Positions 43,601 through 52,457 of a stretch of 64,000 bases of DNA are shown here, piece by piece. The notes below the pieces were generated by a model. That model had not been told where the DNA came from. It did not search any database and saw only the letters and a list, made by a program, of their open reading frames with translations. Each line of letters starts with the position of its first letter. The first letter of the stretch is position 1. The position numbers and the translations under genes were made by a program. Source of the DNA: an uncultured Gemmatimonadota bacterium (GTDB lineage Bacteria > Gemmatimonadota > Gemmatimonadetes > Palauibacterales > Palauibacteraceae); contig CAJWLK010000001.1 of NCBI GenBank assembly GCA_913043255.1, forward strand, positions 248,001 to 312,000. Reading direction: 5' to 3'.

Positions 43601-43913
43601 TATCGATGACCTGCTCAAGATGATCGAGGAAGCACGCTCAGACGCTGGCGGATCGACCAATCGGCTGCTGCAAGGTATCGCAGCAGAGGCTACTGATCTC
43701 GACAAACAGGTCAATGATGCAAGTGGCAGCTATCCTCAACCAATGCTCTTGAGTCAACTCAACTATCTGGCAGGAATGACCTCGAGGGCTGACCAAATAC
43801 CTGGGGCAGATGCCTACACACGCCTCAACGAACTGCAACAGGAAGTAGAAACAGTGCGTGCGCGTACCCAAACCCTAAAACGTCGACTTAGCGCAACAAC
43901 CCAAGCGGAGTAA
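40689..43913 (+). CDS. Large exported BNR/sortilin-like beta-propeller protein
   Basis: A 1074-residue exported protein with a signal peptide ending near LVGQ. It is built of WD40/BNR-like propeller repeats; the Asp-box S/T-x-D-x-G-x-T-W recurs (STDAGATW, SKNGGMNW, TMDGGDTW, SEDAGETW, STDAGVTF, TMDGGRTW, TLDGGESW, TEDAGQTW, SFDDGGSW). A C-terminal non-propeller part (about 880-1074) has a PPGDYVVRLTVDE strand region and a final coiled-coil-like stretch. Proteins of this build are annotated as glycosyl hydrolase or VPS10/sortilin-like, but catalysis has not been shown. GGAG lies seven bases before the ATG. Such proteins are common in Gemmatimonadota and Acidobacteria. Confidence 0.9.
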   Translation: MIRRISLFSSSRSCLSCALLLVLTNIPLVGQTLPTDQTEVHHSSMVAPVSTFPMDAVPPVAIPTVDPSLFGGLSYRFVGPSRGGRVTAVEGHRSTPYTFYQGATGGGVWKTTNYGMDWENISDGYFRSPSIGHIEVADSDPNVIYVGTGSDGIRSNIIIGKGVYKSTDAGATWSHMGLEDAGQIGAIKAHPQHSDLVYAAAIGNPFKKNKTRGVYRSKNGGMNWERVLFTSDSVGAVDLEFHPTNPDVIYAGMWRAQRTPWTIISGAAAEDGIWKTMDGGDTWRRITTGLPEGLIGKVDFAVSPDMPDRVYALVEAPEPIEGLYRSEDAGETWALVNDDPRNQLMHRPFYFTNITADPNNADVVYVLNLSTWKSTDAGVTFAGTIPTVHGDDHDLWINPDDSRIMIHGSDGGGVVTLDRGQTWSPINNQPTAELYQIDVDDRFPYWLYAGQQDDSYTVSVPSRQPSVSAPGGPDAYWRSPGGCETGPAVPKPGDPDIVYANCKGRFGVYNQRTGQEQQYYVGAVNIYGTNPANLPYRFQRVVPIEVSPHDPNTVYHGSQFVHKTMDGGRTWEKLSPDLTAFDPNRQMVSGGPITRDATGEEHYSTLYVIEASPHNTDVIWTGANDGPVFVTLDGGESWENVTPPLMPTEGRINSIDISRHNPDKVYVAGYRILLGDFRPYAWKTEDAGQTWTLLTDGENGIPIDFPVRVVREDPNREGLLYAGTEFGMFISFDDGGSWQPFQLNLPLTPITDIEVYRQDLALSTMGRGFWVLDNRSILHEIDSEGSIGTTGGSHLFAIDPQYRSRYFRNSGFGWSNSARPQYPGAGAVIDYWLPPELNDGSVVTIEFINDQGDVVRTFQEKKEEQQPPEQAMQRMASGYRDNNGIRTTPGAHRLRWDLWSEGGRRSGAMVPPGDYVVRLTVDETVSTRTLALQIDPRVEAEGVTIADLEEQYRFNLEVREAQTAAQEVADDIDDLLKMIEEARSDAGGSTNRLLQGIAAEATDLDKQVNDASGSYPQPMLLSQLNYLAGMTSRADQIPGADAYTRLNELQQEVETVRARTQTLKRRLSATTQAE

Positions 43914-43933
43914 GGAGAGAATCATGTGGCCGG

Positions 43934-43971
43934 CCTAGGCTGTACTCAGAACTCAAAGAGTTCAGCCTAGG
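43934..43971. terminator. Hairpin between convergent genes
   Basis: CCTAGGCTG (43934-43942) pairs perfectly with CAGCCTAGG (43963-43971). A nested AACTC-AAA-GAGTT pairs within the loop. It lies between the BNR-protein gene and overlaps the stop of the convergent cyclase gene. Confidence 0.5.
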
Positions 43972-44746
43972 TTGGGGACAGCGCAATCACGCGGAGTGGG
44001 CTACCACTCCCGTCTACGATCTTAAGAGGTGCAGCAATCAGAACTGCACCAGTGGGCGGCAATTGATCAAGATTGCATAAACTAGCGAGCCCTAACTTCC
44101 CTGCCCCATGCATAATCGAGTGATTCGGGAAGGGGGGGTCAAACCCTCCCGCTTGTCCTGCATCGGTTCCGACGGTCTCCACACCAACACCAAGCACGTC
44201 GCGCTCCATCGCAAGAATCAGCGAGGTGTCTTGGTGGAATCCGGGCGAGTGGGGCCCATCCTCCTCTTCATTAATAAAAGACTCCTTCCCGTCTCGACGA
44301 CTCCACCCTGTGCGCAGTAATGCCCAAGCACCCGATGGTACTCGGCCGTACTGCGTTTCCCACTGCTCCAGATGCTGGGGGGTAAAAAGATAATCGGGAT
44401 CTTGAGCCACTTCCTCTTCAACGTTAAACACACAGGCTGGCCCAACAAATTGGCTTGCCGGGATCGTGTCAGTCGTCCCGTTCGGCAAGTCCTTTCCGGT
44501 TATCCAGTGGATGGGGGCGTCGAAGTGTGTTCCGGTATGTTCGCCCAACGAAATATTGTTCCAATACCAAGCGGGCCCTGCATCATCGTAGCATGAAATG
44601 CGTTCGATGGTCACACCCTTAGAGGGTGAAAATATGGAGGGCAGGTCAATGACCACCGTGTCCGGTCCAAGTGGGATTGTGAGATCCACGACTCGAACCG
44701 ATCCGGTGCTAAGTTCTTCTACGAGGCGCTGAAGAACATCGGACAT
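43967..44746 (-). CDS. Cyclase family protein (kynurenine-formamidase-like)
   Basis: A 259-residue cytoplasmic metal-dependent hydrolase of the cyclase family (PF04199). The defining motif is intact: GEHTGTHFDAPIHWITG. GAWALLRTGW, FPNHSIMHGAGKLGLASL and a C-terminal APLKIVDGSGSPLRVIAL complete the fold. Members hydrolyse N-formylkynurenine, isatin and related amides or lactams. GGAG lies six bases before the ATG. The copper amine oxidase gene is downstream's opposite side: its stop lies at 44847, about 100 bases upstream on the same strand, so joint transcription is possible but not evident. Substrate unknown. Confidence 0.88.
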   Translation of the reverse strand: MSDVLQRLVEELSTGSVRVVDLTIPLGPDTVVIDLPSIFSPSKGVTIERISCYDDAGPAWYWNNISLGEHTGTHFDAPIHWITGKDLPNGTTDTIPASQFVGPACVFNVEEEVAQDPDYLFTPQHLEQWETQYGRVPSGAWALLRTGWSRRDGKESFINEEEDGPHSPGFHQDTSLILAMERDVLGVGVETVGTDAGQAGGFDPPFPNHSIMHGAGKLGLASLCNLDQLPPTGAVLIAAPLKIVDGSGSPLRVIALSPT

Positions 44747-44846
44747 CGCATTCTCCTCAAGTATCTATAGCCCTCAAGTTTCCGCGCGATTGGCCTAGGC
44801 TCTCTACCTTCCACAACCACGCTGGACATCAACCCGCCGATCCCAT

Positions 44847-46868
44847 CTAATTCCCACCACCACCAGCCGTGACTCCCCGCCAATTCGTGGGGATATCCAA
44901 GGCCGGATTTCCATCGAAAAAGTTAAACGGCATCAGCTCGAACTGGTGAAATGCGGTCGGCATCACTGGAAAGTCTTCGGTTCGTGGAACATGGTGAAAA
45001 CCTGCCGTATACCAGACAACAATGTCCGTATTTTCGATCGGTCGGTCTGCACTCGCCCAAGCAGGCAATCCCCCTGTCCCATCGCTTTGGTTCGGATACA
45101 ACCCAGCGGCATAAAACTCATCCGGATCATGCGGTGTTACCCAAAGATGGTGATTGGTAAATCCGCCACGCTTTTGAGCCATATCATCCTTTGATAACAG
45201 GCTATACGCGATGCTGTTCCCTGGTCGGAGCACGTATCCCGGCTTGTTTCCAAAGGGCCCATCAGCATCCGGATTGATCACCCGCCAAACTGCAGGGCTC
45301 GCTGCATTGTAATCAAGCTGAGCATCACCCTCTGTCGCTGCGACCTCTGATTCGACTATCCACCCGCTTCGCGGTCCCTCAAACTCTGTGGGTACTATTC
45401 GGTCAACAGACAGACTGTTGTTTGTACCTGCCACATCGAGGTCTAGACGAAAGCTAAAAAAGTGGTCGTGATTTGTGGCAACCAGACCTGGCGCAACCAA
45501 AGTCCCGTAGGCCGTCTCATCCGCTGCCGTTGGATCATCCATCGACTGAGCCAGTACGCCTTTCAATCCATCCATCCCAGTAGCACCAATTCGCGCGATA
45601 ATCCGCCCGTCTTGGGAAAACACCCAATCGAGGTAGTAATCATAGTTTCCTACTGTCGCGATCATACGGGTGACCAACTCGACCGAACGACGCCCCTCAT
45701 ACGTCTGAGTGATGACGTTGTCGAGATGGCGCCACGCGGGGTCTCCGATGTTCCGCTCGAATACGCAGATAACATCCTCTGCGGTGTATGGGTTACCCAT
45801 ATCGTCTGGAAGCACAGCCCCGAGGGTAACGCTTGTTTCTGGACAGTCGTAGCCACGGACAAGAGGCGTCGCCATCCCACCAAAGCCATACTCCCCACTA
45901 TCCATAAAAGTACGTGAGAACCAAAGGCCGGTCGGATCCATGTACGGAACAAATATCTCCGACAAAGAACCTTGGTACATAACGGGCCGCTCAACATCAT
46001 GCTCACGATAGCTTACATCGGAGACAACCAGTCCAGAGCGCTTATCCATGCGGTAGTGGAACGTCCAATTATCCCATTCAATCACATGTCCGCGTATAGT
46101 GAAGTTGGCACCATTCGGTTGGTGTATGAGAACCGGATCAAGTGCAGCACGGGTAGCTCCAACCGAAGCCTCATCATATCCACCGACAACATCTGGAACG
46201 GGAATGATCGCCCCATCGTAAATTTCGATCACTTCACCACTATTGAGATCGACCACCGCTCCTAAACCCTCGATTGGACGACTCCAAAAGTTGGCATCTT
46301 CCCCTAGCACAAAACAGGGAAGCTTGATCAGCCGCTTGCCTTCATGCCCAGGAATTCCGTAGTTGCCGAGCGAGTGCGGGACACAGAATACCTCGTCCAT
46401 GGTGAATCCGCGTGTGGCTAGGGCAGCCGTAAACTCAGCGTTCAGGGCCAAGGCTTCACCCGGCTTAGTAAACTCTTCAAGCAGCACACTTGGCTGCACC
46501 CCTTCAATCTCGGTCCATGAAGAAACTTTCCCATCGGACAGATCGACTACTGCCTCAAAGGTTTGAGGGCCCTGCTTGATCACAGAAAAAGAGGTTCGAT
46601 TCACGTCCTCACCTTCGGACCAACTTGTGACACGAGACTTCGTCGGCTCACGAAGTTCGACATTTGCAAAGCGTGTGGCGTCATCAATGTGCCCTGCTTC
46701 TCGTAGAACCTCGAGCGTTTTCGTGTACTCGTCTGCCGTCAAAGGATCTAAAGGATGCTCAACTGGGGCGGCGGACTGCAGGCTGTTGGCCCGCACTTCG
46801 CAGCCAATGACGACGGTCGAAAGAAGAACGACAATACCAAGTTGGCTCTTCTGAAAGCAGCTTAACAT
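44847..46868 (-). CDS. Copper-containing primary-amine oxidase, lipoprotein
   Basis: A 673-residue exported copper amine oxidase that turns primary amines into aldehydes, ammonia and hydrogen peroxide. The signal peptide has a lipobox (TVVIGC). GGAGG is six bases before the ATG. The topaquinone precursor is Tyr409 in VGNYDYYLDW; the catalytic base is Asp323 in FMDSGEYGFGG; copper ligands are His467 and His469 in NHDHFFSF and His625 or 626 in TAGFHHVPRTEDFP. The N-terminal part carries the usual small alpha/beta domains (DPLTADEYTKTLEVL). All known active-site residues are in place, so the enzyme should be active. Tyramine, phenylethylamine or similar amines are typical substrates. Confidence 0.94.
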   Translation of the reverse strand: MLSCFQKSQLGIVVLLSTVVIGCEVRANSLQSAAPVEHPLDPLTADEYTKTLEVLREAGHIDDATRFANVELREPTKSRVTSWSEGEDVNRTSFSVIKQGPQTFEAVVDLSDGKVSSWTEIEGVQPSVLLEEFTKPGEALALNAEFTAALATRGFTMDEVFCVPHSLGNYGIPGHEGKRLIKLPCFVLGEDANFWSRPIEGLGAVVDLNSGEVIEIYDGAIIPVPDVVGGYDEASVGATRAALDPVLIHQPNGANFTIRGHVIEWDNWTFHYRMDKRSGLVVSDVSYREHDVERPVMYQGSLSEIFVPYMDPTGLWFSRTFMDSGEYGFGGMATPLVRGYDCPETSVTLGAVLPDDMGNPYTAEDVICVFERNIGDPAWRHLDNVITQTYEGRRSVELVTRMIATVGNYDYYLDWVFSQDGRIIARIGATGMDGLKGVLAQSMDDPTAADETAYGTLVAPGLVATNHDHFFSFRLDLDVAGTNNSLSVDRIVPTEFEGPRSGWIVESEVAATEGDAQLDYNAASPAVWRVINPDADGPFGNKPGYVLRPGNSIAYSLLSKDDMAQKRGGFTNHHLWVTPHDPDEFYAAGLYPNQSDGTGGLPAWASADRPIENTDIVVWYTAGFHHVPRTEDFPVMPTAFHQFELMPFNFFDGNPALDIPTNWRGVTAGGGGN

Positions 46869-47040
46869 GTAGAACCTCCGACGGTTTTATACGACTAAAA
46901 AAAGATCCAGTCCGCTAAACATATTTACTCACCCCATTAACTCCTGCCATCTCTATATCAACTGCGAGTCATAAGGGACAAGGGGAATGCCATACAAAAT
47001 ACAACAGAAACAACGATCTGTCCGTAGGTGACTCATTGAT

Positions 47041-48501
47041 TCACTCCCTCGCAGAATCACGGGCAAAAAACACTGACAGATTTTGTTTAGGGTGCGGTTT
47101 CGTCATTCGTGATACAATAACAAACAATAACAAACTGATACCAACCCCAACCTCGACCGAGTCAATTCCATAGAGGGGGAAATAATACTCTTGGAAAAAC
47201 AGCGTCCAGATGAGGCAGGCGGTAAAACCGCCAATCATAGCCGCCACTGCACCTTTGGCCGTCCCACGTCTCCAGTTAAGTCCAACCACAATGGGGACGA
47301 AAAAGAAGGAGGCGATGAATTTCGCCTGTTCAAGAACTATGCCCTGAACATCGCCTAATTTTTGAAGTGCAAACACAAGAGGAATGACTGCGAGTATCAC
47401 GATTGAAACGCGATTAGCATTCACCATATGCCTTTGACTCGCGCCAGGCTTGATGAATTTTCCATATAGATCGTGCGCAACACCAGCACCGGTCACAAGG
47501 AGAACCGAATTGACGGTTGACATGATTGCCGAAAGCATGGCCACGAGTAAGAGGGCTCCTACAATTGGTGGCAAGGCCTGAAAGGCCATAACCGCTGTGG
47601 CTTGATCCTGCGAAGGAAGATTTGGGAACAATACACGCATCAGCATCCCAATCGACATGATACACGTACTAATCACGAGTTGGAATCCGATCGAGACAAA
47701 AATTGCTCTCCGTACAGTTCGCTCATCCCGCATCGAGTAGAACCGGGTGAGCTCATAGGGAGCTGCAGCAATTGAGAAACCAAACGCAATCGCAAACGCT
47801 AGTAGCTCCTTAGGACGATAGTACCCTCCAACCAAACGCGGATCGAGTGTTTCGAGGAACCTCCACGAGCGGCTGACAGCCAAAGTCAGGTCCCCTCCAC
47901 CAACATGATGAAGCAGGACTGGAATCGAGATTAAAAGTGCTCCCACCATGATGAGTGTCTGCAAAAACTCGATGTAGGAGCTAGAACGAACACCTCCCAA
48001 CAGCGTATATAACGCTGTCGACGCAACGATTATCAGCATAGCTGTAATCGGACGTATTCCAAACACTACTTCGGCTATCTCACCTCCGGCCTGGAACTGC
48101 GCAACGAGGTAGATCGTATACGCAACAACGATAAGAATCCCCGCGAGTGCTCCAGCTATTGGGCTCCCATAGCGAGCAGAAATGTAGTCGGGGACTGTCA
48201 GTGCTCCGAGACGACGAAGCTTGGGGGCAACGAAAAACGCTGAGACCAGCCAACCGCACCACATACCGATCCATGGCCACCACCAAGACACACCAGCTAA
48301 GTAATGTCGCCCAGCGGTTCCGACAAACGTACCTGCCGATATCTGAGTCGCCGCCAGAACGGCTCCTCCCACCAACGGCCCAATCGAACGGCCTGCTGCC
48401 AAGAAGTCGACCTCTGTATCCGTACGGAAATAGCTCCATATAGAGATCGACATTATGACTAGGAGATAGACGACTAGTACGATGTAGAAGACGGTACTCA
48501 C
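47041..48501 (-). CDS. Sodium:solute symporter (SSS family)
   Basis: A 486-residue inner-membrane transporter with about 13 membrane spans. SSS features include the N-terminal DFLAAGRSIGPLVGGAVL, SAGTFVGTAGRHYLAGVSWW, GGVRSSSYIEFLQ and the core helix LVAMLSAIMSTVNSVLLVTG. Members import sugars, amino acids, acetate or urea with Na+. The GTG start overlaps the stop of a 68-residue membrane protein gene by four bases. That gene, an exported protein gene and an M28 peptidase gene form a run on the same strand, so the symporter may import products of the peptidase. Confidence 0.93.
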   Translation of the reverse strand: MSTVFYIVLVVYLLVIMSISIWSYFRTDTEVDFLAAGRSIGPLVGGAVLAATQISAGTFVGTAGRHYLAGVSWWWPWIGMWCGWLVSAFFVAPKLRRLGALTVPDYISARYGSPIAGALAGILIVVAYTIYLVAQFQAGGEIAEVVFGIRPITAMLIIVASTALYTLLGGVRSSSYIEFLQTLIMVGALLISIPVLLHHVGGGDLTLAVSRSWRFLETLDPRLVGGYYRPKELLAFAIAFGFSIAAAPYELTRFYSMRDERTVRRAIFVSIGFQLVISTCIMSIGMLMRVLFPNLPSQDQATAVMAFQALPPIVGALLLVAMLSAIMSTVNSVLLVTGAGVAHDLYGKFIKPGASQRHMVNANRVSIVILAVIPLVFALQKLGDVQGIVLEQAKFIASFFFVPIVVGLNWRRGTAKGAVAAMIGGFTACLIWTLFFQEYYFPLYGIDSVEVGVGISLLLFVIVSRMTKPHPKQNLSVFFARDSARE

Positions 48502-48704
48502 GAAGCTTCATCCCCATCTTGTAGCATCCCGGGTACGCCACGGGTGCTCTCCTCCTCCACTTCGGCCTTACGGTCGGCAAGTGCCCGTCTCGCTTCAATC
48601 AGTCTTCGTTCCAGATCATCATCCGCACTTACAACCGAACGGAATTTGAGGATCATTGTGAGACCAACTACAAAGATGGTCGCCGCTACTAGAATCATCG
48701 TCAC
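48498..48704 (-). CDS. Small membrane protein coupled to SSS symporter
   Basis: A 68-residue protein with one membrane span (about 3-20) followed by a charged helix likely to form a coiled coil (DDDLERRLIEARRALADRKAEVEEE). It overlaps the upstream gene by four bases and the SSS gene by four (both GTGA). Such a small, sandwiched membrane protein could be an accessory subunit of the transporter. I do not recognise the family. Too short and too well coupled on both sides to be an accidental frame. Confidence 0.75.
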   Translation of the reverse strand: MTMILVAATIFVVGLTMILKFRSVVSADDDLERRLIEARRALADRKAEVEEESTRGVPGMLQDGDEAS

Positions 48705-49339
48705 AACGTCCCCACTGACTCAGGGCGACGAACTCGACCAATACGCAGTGCGTAACCTGCACCTAAAACAATTAGGACAAGAGCAATGAGGTCTGCGATA
48801 CGGCTAAAAGTAAACGCCCCTCGACCCGCCAACCGCAGGAGTGCTGGGACACTGGACAACTCGACCTCTAGATCTCCGCTATCCGTCAAGCTAAATCTGG
48901 GGAGGCTGGTGGGTAAATCAATCATCGAAAGCCGATCACTGGAACCCCTAATCCTTATCAAATACGGAGTCTCGACCTCACGGACTACCGTTAATTCAGC
49001 CCGACCACCAGTGACAAAAAGCGGGATTCGTTCTACTGAACCAGTTACCAAGAACCGTATAGTGATGGGGGTTCTGTTCTCGAGAGTAAGTTCATAATGT
49101 TCACTGGTTTCGGTAAGGGTTTCACCGAGAATGTTATGACCTTCGTCGACAACTTCGACAACCTCCAAGTGTTGGTCATCAAAACGTATAGCGTAGGCCT
49201 CTAGTAGATCTTCTGAAGGAACTAACTGCTGACGAACCTCTGCTCCGTTTTCAAGCAATGTTACCACTACCGTGTCCGTCGTCTGAGCGACTGCGGTAGC
49301 TGGTAGTAGCAGCGCCAGAGAAACGAGCGACATCCGCAT
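48701..49339 (-). CDS. Exported protein with C-terminal membrane anchor, unknown
   Basis: A 212-residue protein with a signal peptide (LVSLALLLPATAVAQ) and one C-terminal membrane span (about 178-199, IADLIALVLIVLGAGYAL) followed by a short basic tail. Between them is a beta-rich periplasmic domain (ENGAEVRQQLVPSEDLLEAY, YELTLENRTPITIRFLVTG). I do not recognise the family. It sits 10 bases after the M28 peptidase gene and overlaps the small membrane protein gene, so it probably belongs to a transport complex with the SSS symporter. Confidence 0.75.
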   Translation of the reverse strand: MRMSLVSLALLLPATAVAQTTDTVVVTLLENGAEVRQQLVPSEDLLEAYAIRFDDQHLEVVEVVDEGHNILGETLTETSEHYELTLENRTPITIRFLVTGSVERIPLFVTGGRAELTVVREVETPYLIRIRGSSDRLSMIDLPTSLPRFSLTDSGDLEVELSSVPALLRLAGRGAFTFSRIADLIALVLIVLGAGYALRIGRVRRPESVGTL

Positions 49340-49349
49340 CGCCGCGTCG

Positions 49350-51125
49350 TCAGCTACTCGGATGAGCAGGTGTCATCTTATTCCCTACTCGTCGAACTGC
49401 CTGCACAGCTTCGTAGAAACCGTTCGCCACATAATTAACCTCTCGACCAAGTTCGTTCACCAAAAAGGGCAGTTGGTCAGAGAACTCAACAGCAGTTTGC
49501 TCAAGCTCTTGGATCCGTGCCAATCGTGGAATTGGCATCCTCGGCAAGGCCGGATCATGATCGAAAGAACCCCCTTCTGCATAACCTATTGGAACGAGGA
49601 TTCTAGCGAGTTCAATAAAGAGGTTATTCAGGAGACAAGCCTCATCCGATCCCGCATCCGACAAGCTGATGCGTGCATATAGATCATCGAGTGCGGCCGA
49701 CAGCTCTTTGAGCTCATCTTCAGCTCGGCTCAAGTCCAAGTATCCTTCGGAAAACTTAACGTAGGTAACCATCTGTTCAGCCAACTCCGCCACGGTCTCA
49801 CGAAAATCGTACGGAAGGACCCACGCATTGAGGACGCGTGCAATTGACGCAACGTACACGCGAAGGTCGCGCTCGAGGTTAGGGCGTTCGGCTACGCCCA
49901 TTAGGTCATCTTCTGTATGCCATGCGATGTTGCCGCCACACCCTCCTGTAGGATAAAACCCGAGGGCATCACGCTCTCCAGCCGGAATATTCGAAAGAAG
50001 CATGTAAAAAGAAGTGAGACCGATCTGGTTGAACGAGTAGTCGCCAGCTCGTAAAGGTCTAAGTCGCTTCGCTGTCTTTCCCGTAGTGTCTTTGATGGCC
50101 TTAGAACACAGTGGTCCCGCTTCAGCCATCCACATCACGTCATCGTATTCGGTCGCGTGCCAACACCCCGGAGAGTCGATATTGATAGCACCGACACATC
50201 GCTTCCTGAGATCAAGCGCAAACTCGTCTGCAAACCAAGTCGACCCGGCATACCGGCCCGTTGAGTGCCCTGGCCACCAAGCAATCCACAGCGATCGATC
50301 GAGCTCCTGTCTCGCATTCTGGAAAATGCGCGCGAGTTCAAGCAGCGTGGCATCCCCAACCGCATTATCACCAATACCCACATCCCAAGAATCATAGTGA
50401 CCATGGACAAGCATGAACTCATCCGATGCACCACCAATACGTGCAACAGGGAGCTTGCAACGATACCACCCTTCCTCAAGTTGTACTCTCAGGGTGACCC
50501 GCTCACCTGCTGCTGCCTTTAGACGTTCTCCGTCGCTGTTATTTACTGCCACCACGGGAGTGTTTGGCTTTTCCCGAAGATTCCGTGTTGTTGGAGTTCC
50601 CCAGATGGGCGTACAGATACCCCAATGAATGTTCCGACCCGGGTTGATGAAGATCTGTCCCACCGCACCAGCCGCCTCAAGAGTCGAAACAGTTCCAGGC
50701 ATAGCATACCCTTCTGTGATCACAACCTTTCCCGTTAGATCGGGAACGCCTGAAGCATGAAGATTTGCGAATAAATCACGATGACCTGTAACGGCCGTAG
50801 CTGGCACATAGACGAGTTCAGCCGTCAAGCCACCACCCGAAGTCGAGACTGCAAAAGACGGAGGTTTGGCACGCAATTGCTCGCCTTCAACTTCAACTGA
50901 TGATTCTCGCGGGAGCGAGAGATAGAGATCCGGTTCGTATACATCATGGTCCACGCCCATACGCCCCAGCTCAGACGCAATGTACTCCGCCGCAACATGC
51001 TCATCCTCAGAACCCGATTCGCGAACCAAGCTGGAGAAACGTTCAAGCAAGGGCCACCCAACATCGAACGAGACATCATCTAGAAGGTCAGGCTCAAGCA
51101 CCGGAGCATCGGTGGTAAAACTCAT
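49350..51125 (-). CDS. M28 family metallopeptidase with PA domain
   Basis: A 591-residue zinc peptidase related to glutamate carboxypeptidase II-type M28 proteins. ATG at 51125 is chosen, with AAGGAG 11 bases upstream; an open frame extends to 51176. A protease-associated domain lies about 90-230 (GKVVITEGYAMPGTVSTLEAAGA). The zinc site keeps HGHYDSWDVGIGDNAVGD, NIDSPGC and WHTEDDL. The usual catalytic Glu-Glu pair is replaced: the segment reads WWPGHSTGRYAGS. This wording occurs in a subfamily and may mark different chemistry. No signal peptide is seen, so it is probably cytoplasmic. It starts the run that ends with the SSS symporter gene. Confidence 0.87.
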   Translation of the reverse strand: MSFTTDAPVLEPDLLDDVSFDVGWPLLERFSSLVRESGSEDEHVAAEYIASELGRMGVDHDVYEPDLYLSLPRESSVEVEGEQLRAKPPSFAVSTSGGGLTAELVYVPATAVTGHRDLFANLHASGVPDLTGKVVITEGYAMPGTVSTLEAAGAVGQIFINPGRNIHWGICTPIWGTPTTRNLREKPNTPVVAVNNSDGERLKAAAGERVTLRVQLEEGWYRCKLPVARIGGASDEFMLVHGHYDSWDVGIGDNAVGDATLLELARIFQNARQELDRSLWIAWWPGHSTGRYAGSTWFADEFALDLRKRCVGAINIDSPGCWHATEYDDVMWMAEAGPLCSKAIKDTTGKTAKRLRPLRAGDYSFNQIGLTSFYMLLSNIPAGERDALGFYPTGGCGGNIAWHTEDDLMGVAERPNLERDLRVYVASIARVLNAWVLPYDFRETVAELAEQMVTYVKFSEGYLDLSRAEDELKELSAALDDLYARISLSDAGSDEACLLNNLFIELARILVPIGYAEGGSFDHDPALPRMPIPRLARIQELEQTAVEFSDQLPFLVNELGREVNYVANGFYEAVQAVRRVGNKMTPAHPSS

Positions 51126-51254
51126 AATTGGCGGATCTCCTTCAAGATATACAGGGATGTGCGAGGATAGACCCAATCACCAGATTACTGGGTCCAGCTT
51201 TTACTCAAGCGTTGGGTAGACCAACAGGGTGACCTCTATAACAGCACGTATATC

Positions 51255-52457
51255 CTAATCTGCTACGGCGACCCCTTCATAAATATTCACACCATCACTG
51301 TTGGCGACGGTAATCCGCGGCCGGGTCTCTCGGAATGGCATCCATGCACAGCCATAGTCTCCAGATTTATTGATAGCGACAAATTTTTCCGAGGGGATGA
51401 AATCCGGGTTCACGTTCCTATATTTGTGCCGTATCATAGCTACCGCATCTTCACATGCCTTCTGCGGCGTCCTTCCCTCAGCCATCCGTCCAACGATGAA
51501 GTACGATGCACAAGACTTGATTACATCTTCGCCCCGTCCTGTGACCCCCGCAGCACCGATATCGTTGTCGACGTAGAGCCCCGCGCCAATGATCGGCGAG
51601 TCCCCGATCCGGCCAGGGATCTTCCACGCTAAACCGCTAGTGGTCGTTATCCCAGAGACATTGCCATCCGCATCAACAGCAAGAACGTTTGTCGTGCCAT
51701 ACCGGTGAATCAGCGCCTCAGCGAGAACGTAATCTCGGTCAGGTCCGTTGCGGCCTGGGAGATCCAAGAGTTCAGCCCACCATTCTGCCTCTGCCAGTGC
51801 CATATCAAGGCCCGATCCTGCGTCTCCCCGACTTCCTCCCGCTGCTCCACTTTTAGGCTTTTTGAGGTGATCAGGCGGCCCCCAGTCGTCAACATCTGAA
51901 ATCTGTTCGCGCCAGCGCAGCCAAGCAGCTCTTGACCTCGGCGTCATCAGTTCTTCGATCTCAAAACCGAAATCGACCGCAAAACGCTGTGCATACTCGC
52001 CAATGAGCATAACGTGATCCGTTCGCTCCATAACGAGGCGTGCAACCGAAGCAGGAGTTCGGATACCTTCGATTCCCGCAACCGCACCCGCGTTGTAAGT
52101 AGCGCCATCCATAACTGACGCATCCAGCTGAACAACCCCTTCTGCATTGGGCATCCCACCCCACCCCACTCCCGTACCCTCTGCGTCCAGTTCAACGGTA
52201 TTTGCCCCTCGTTCCACCGCATCGAGTGCTGAACCACCACTTGATAAGATCTGCCAAGCACGGTGCGCCGCCGTTTGACCTACCTCATTGGTATGACTCG
52301 TGATCATCATAGGAGTAGTACTTCCAGTCTTGGACGCAGTCCGCGGTCGCATTGTGCTCGCGGAAAGTTTCGACGGAAGCGCGCCCATAAATGCTGCAGC
52401 GGTACCCAGGTTGACCCCGCGGCTGATGAAACCACGTCGGTTGATCCGATCGGACAT
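51255..52457 (-). CDS. Tat-exported N4-(beta-N-acetylglucosaminyl)-L-asparaginase family Ntn hydrolase
   Basis: A 400-residue Ntn hydrolase that cleaves itself to expose an N-terminal Thr. Homologues remove the glycan-linked Asn side chain or hydrolyse isoaspartyl peptides. A twin-arginine signal is visible (NRRGFISRGVNLGTAAAF). The likely self-cleavage site is YGTTNVLAVDADG, followed by TTTSGLAWKIPGRIGDSPIIG, GLYVDNDIGAAGVTGRGED. The alpha part has GGSALDAVERGANTVELD and GTGVGWGG. Periplasmic location would allow attack on glycoasparagine or isoaspartyl debris. It lies upstream of the M28 gene by 129 bases on the same strand, possibly in the same transcript. Confidence 0.92.
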   Translation of the reverse strand: MSDRINRRGFISRGVNLGTAAAFMGALPSKLSASTMRPRTASKTGSTTPMMITSHTNEVGQTAAHRAWQILSSGGSALDAVERGANTVELDAEGTGVGWGGMPNAEGVVQLDASVMDGATYNAGAVAGIEGIRTPASVARLVMERTDHVMLIGEYAQRFAVDFGFEIEELMTPRSRAAWLRWREQISDVDDWGPPDHLKKPKSGAAGGSRGDAGSGLDMALAEAEWWAELLDLPGRNGPDRDYVLAEALIHRYGTTNVLAVDADGNVSGITTTSGLAWKIPGRIGDSPIIGAGLYVDNDIGAAGVTGRGEDVIKSCASYFIVGRMAEGRTPQKACEDAVAMIRHKYRNVNPDFIPSEKFVAINKSGDYGCAWMPFRETRPRITVANSDGVNIYEGVAVAD

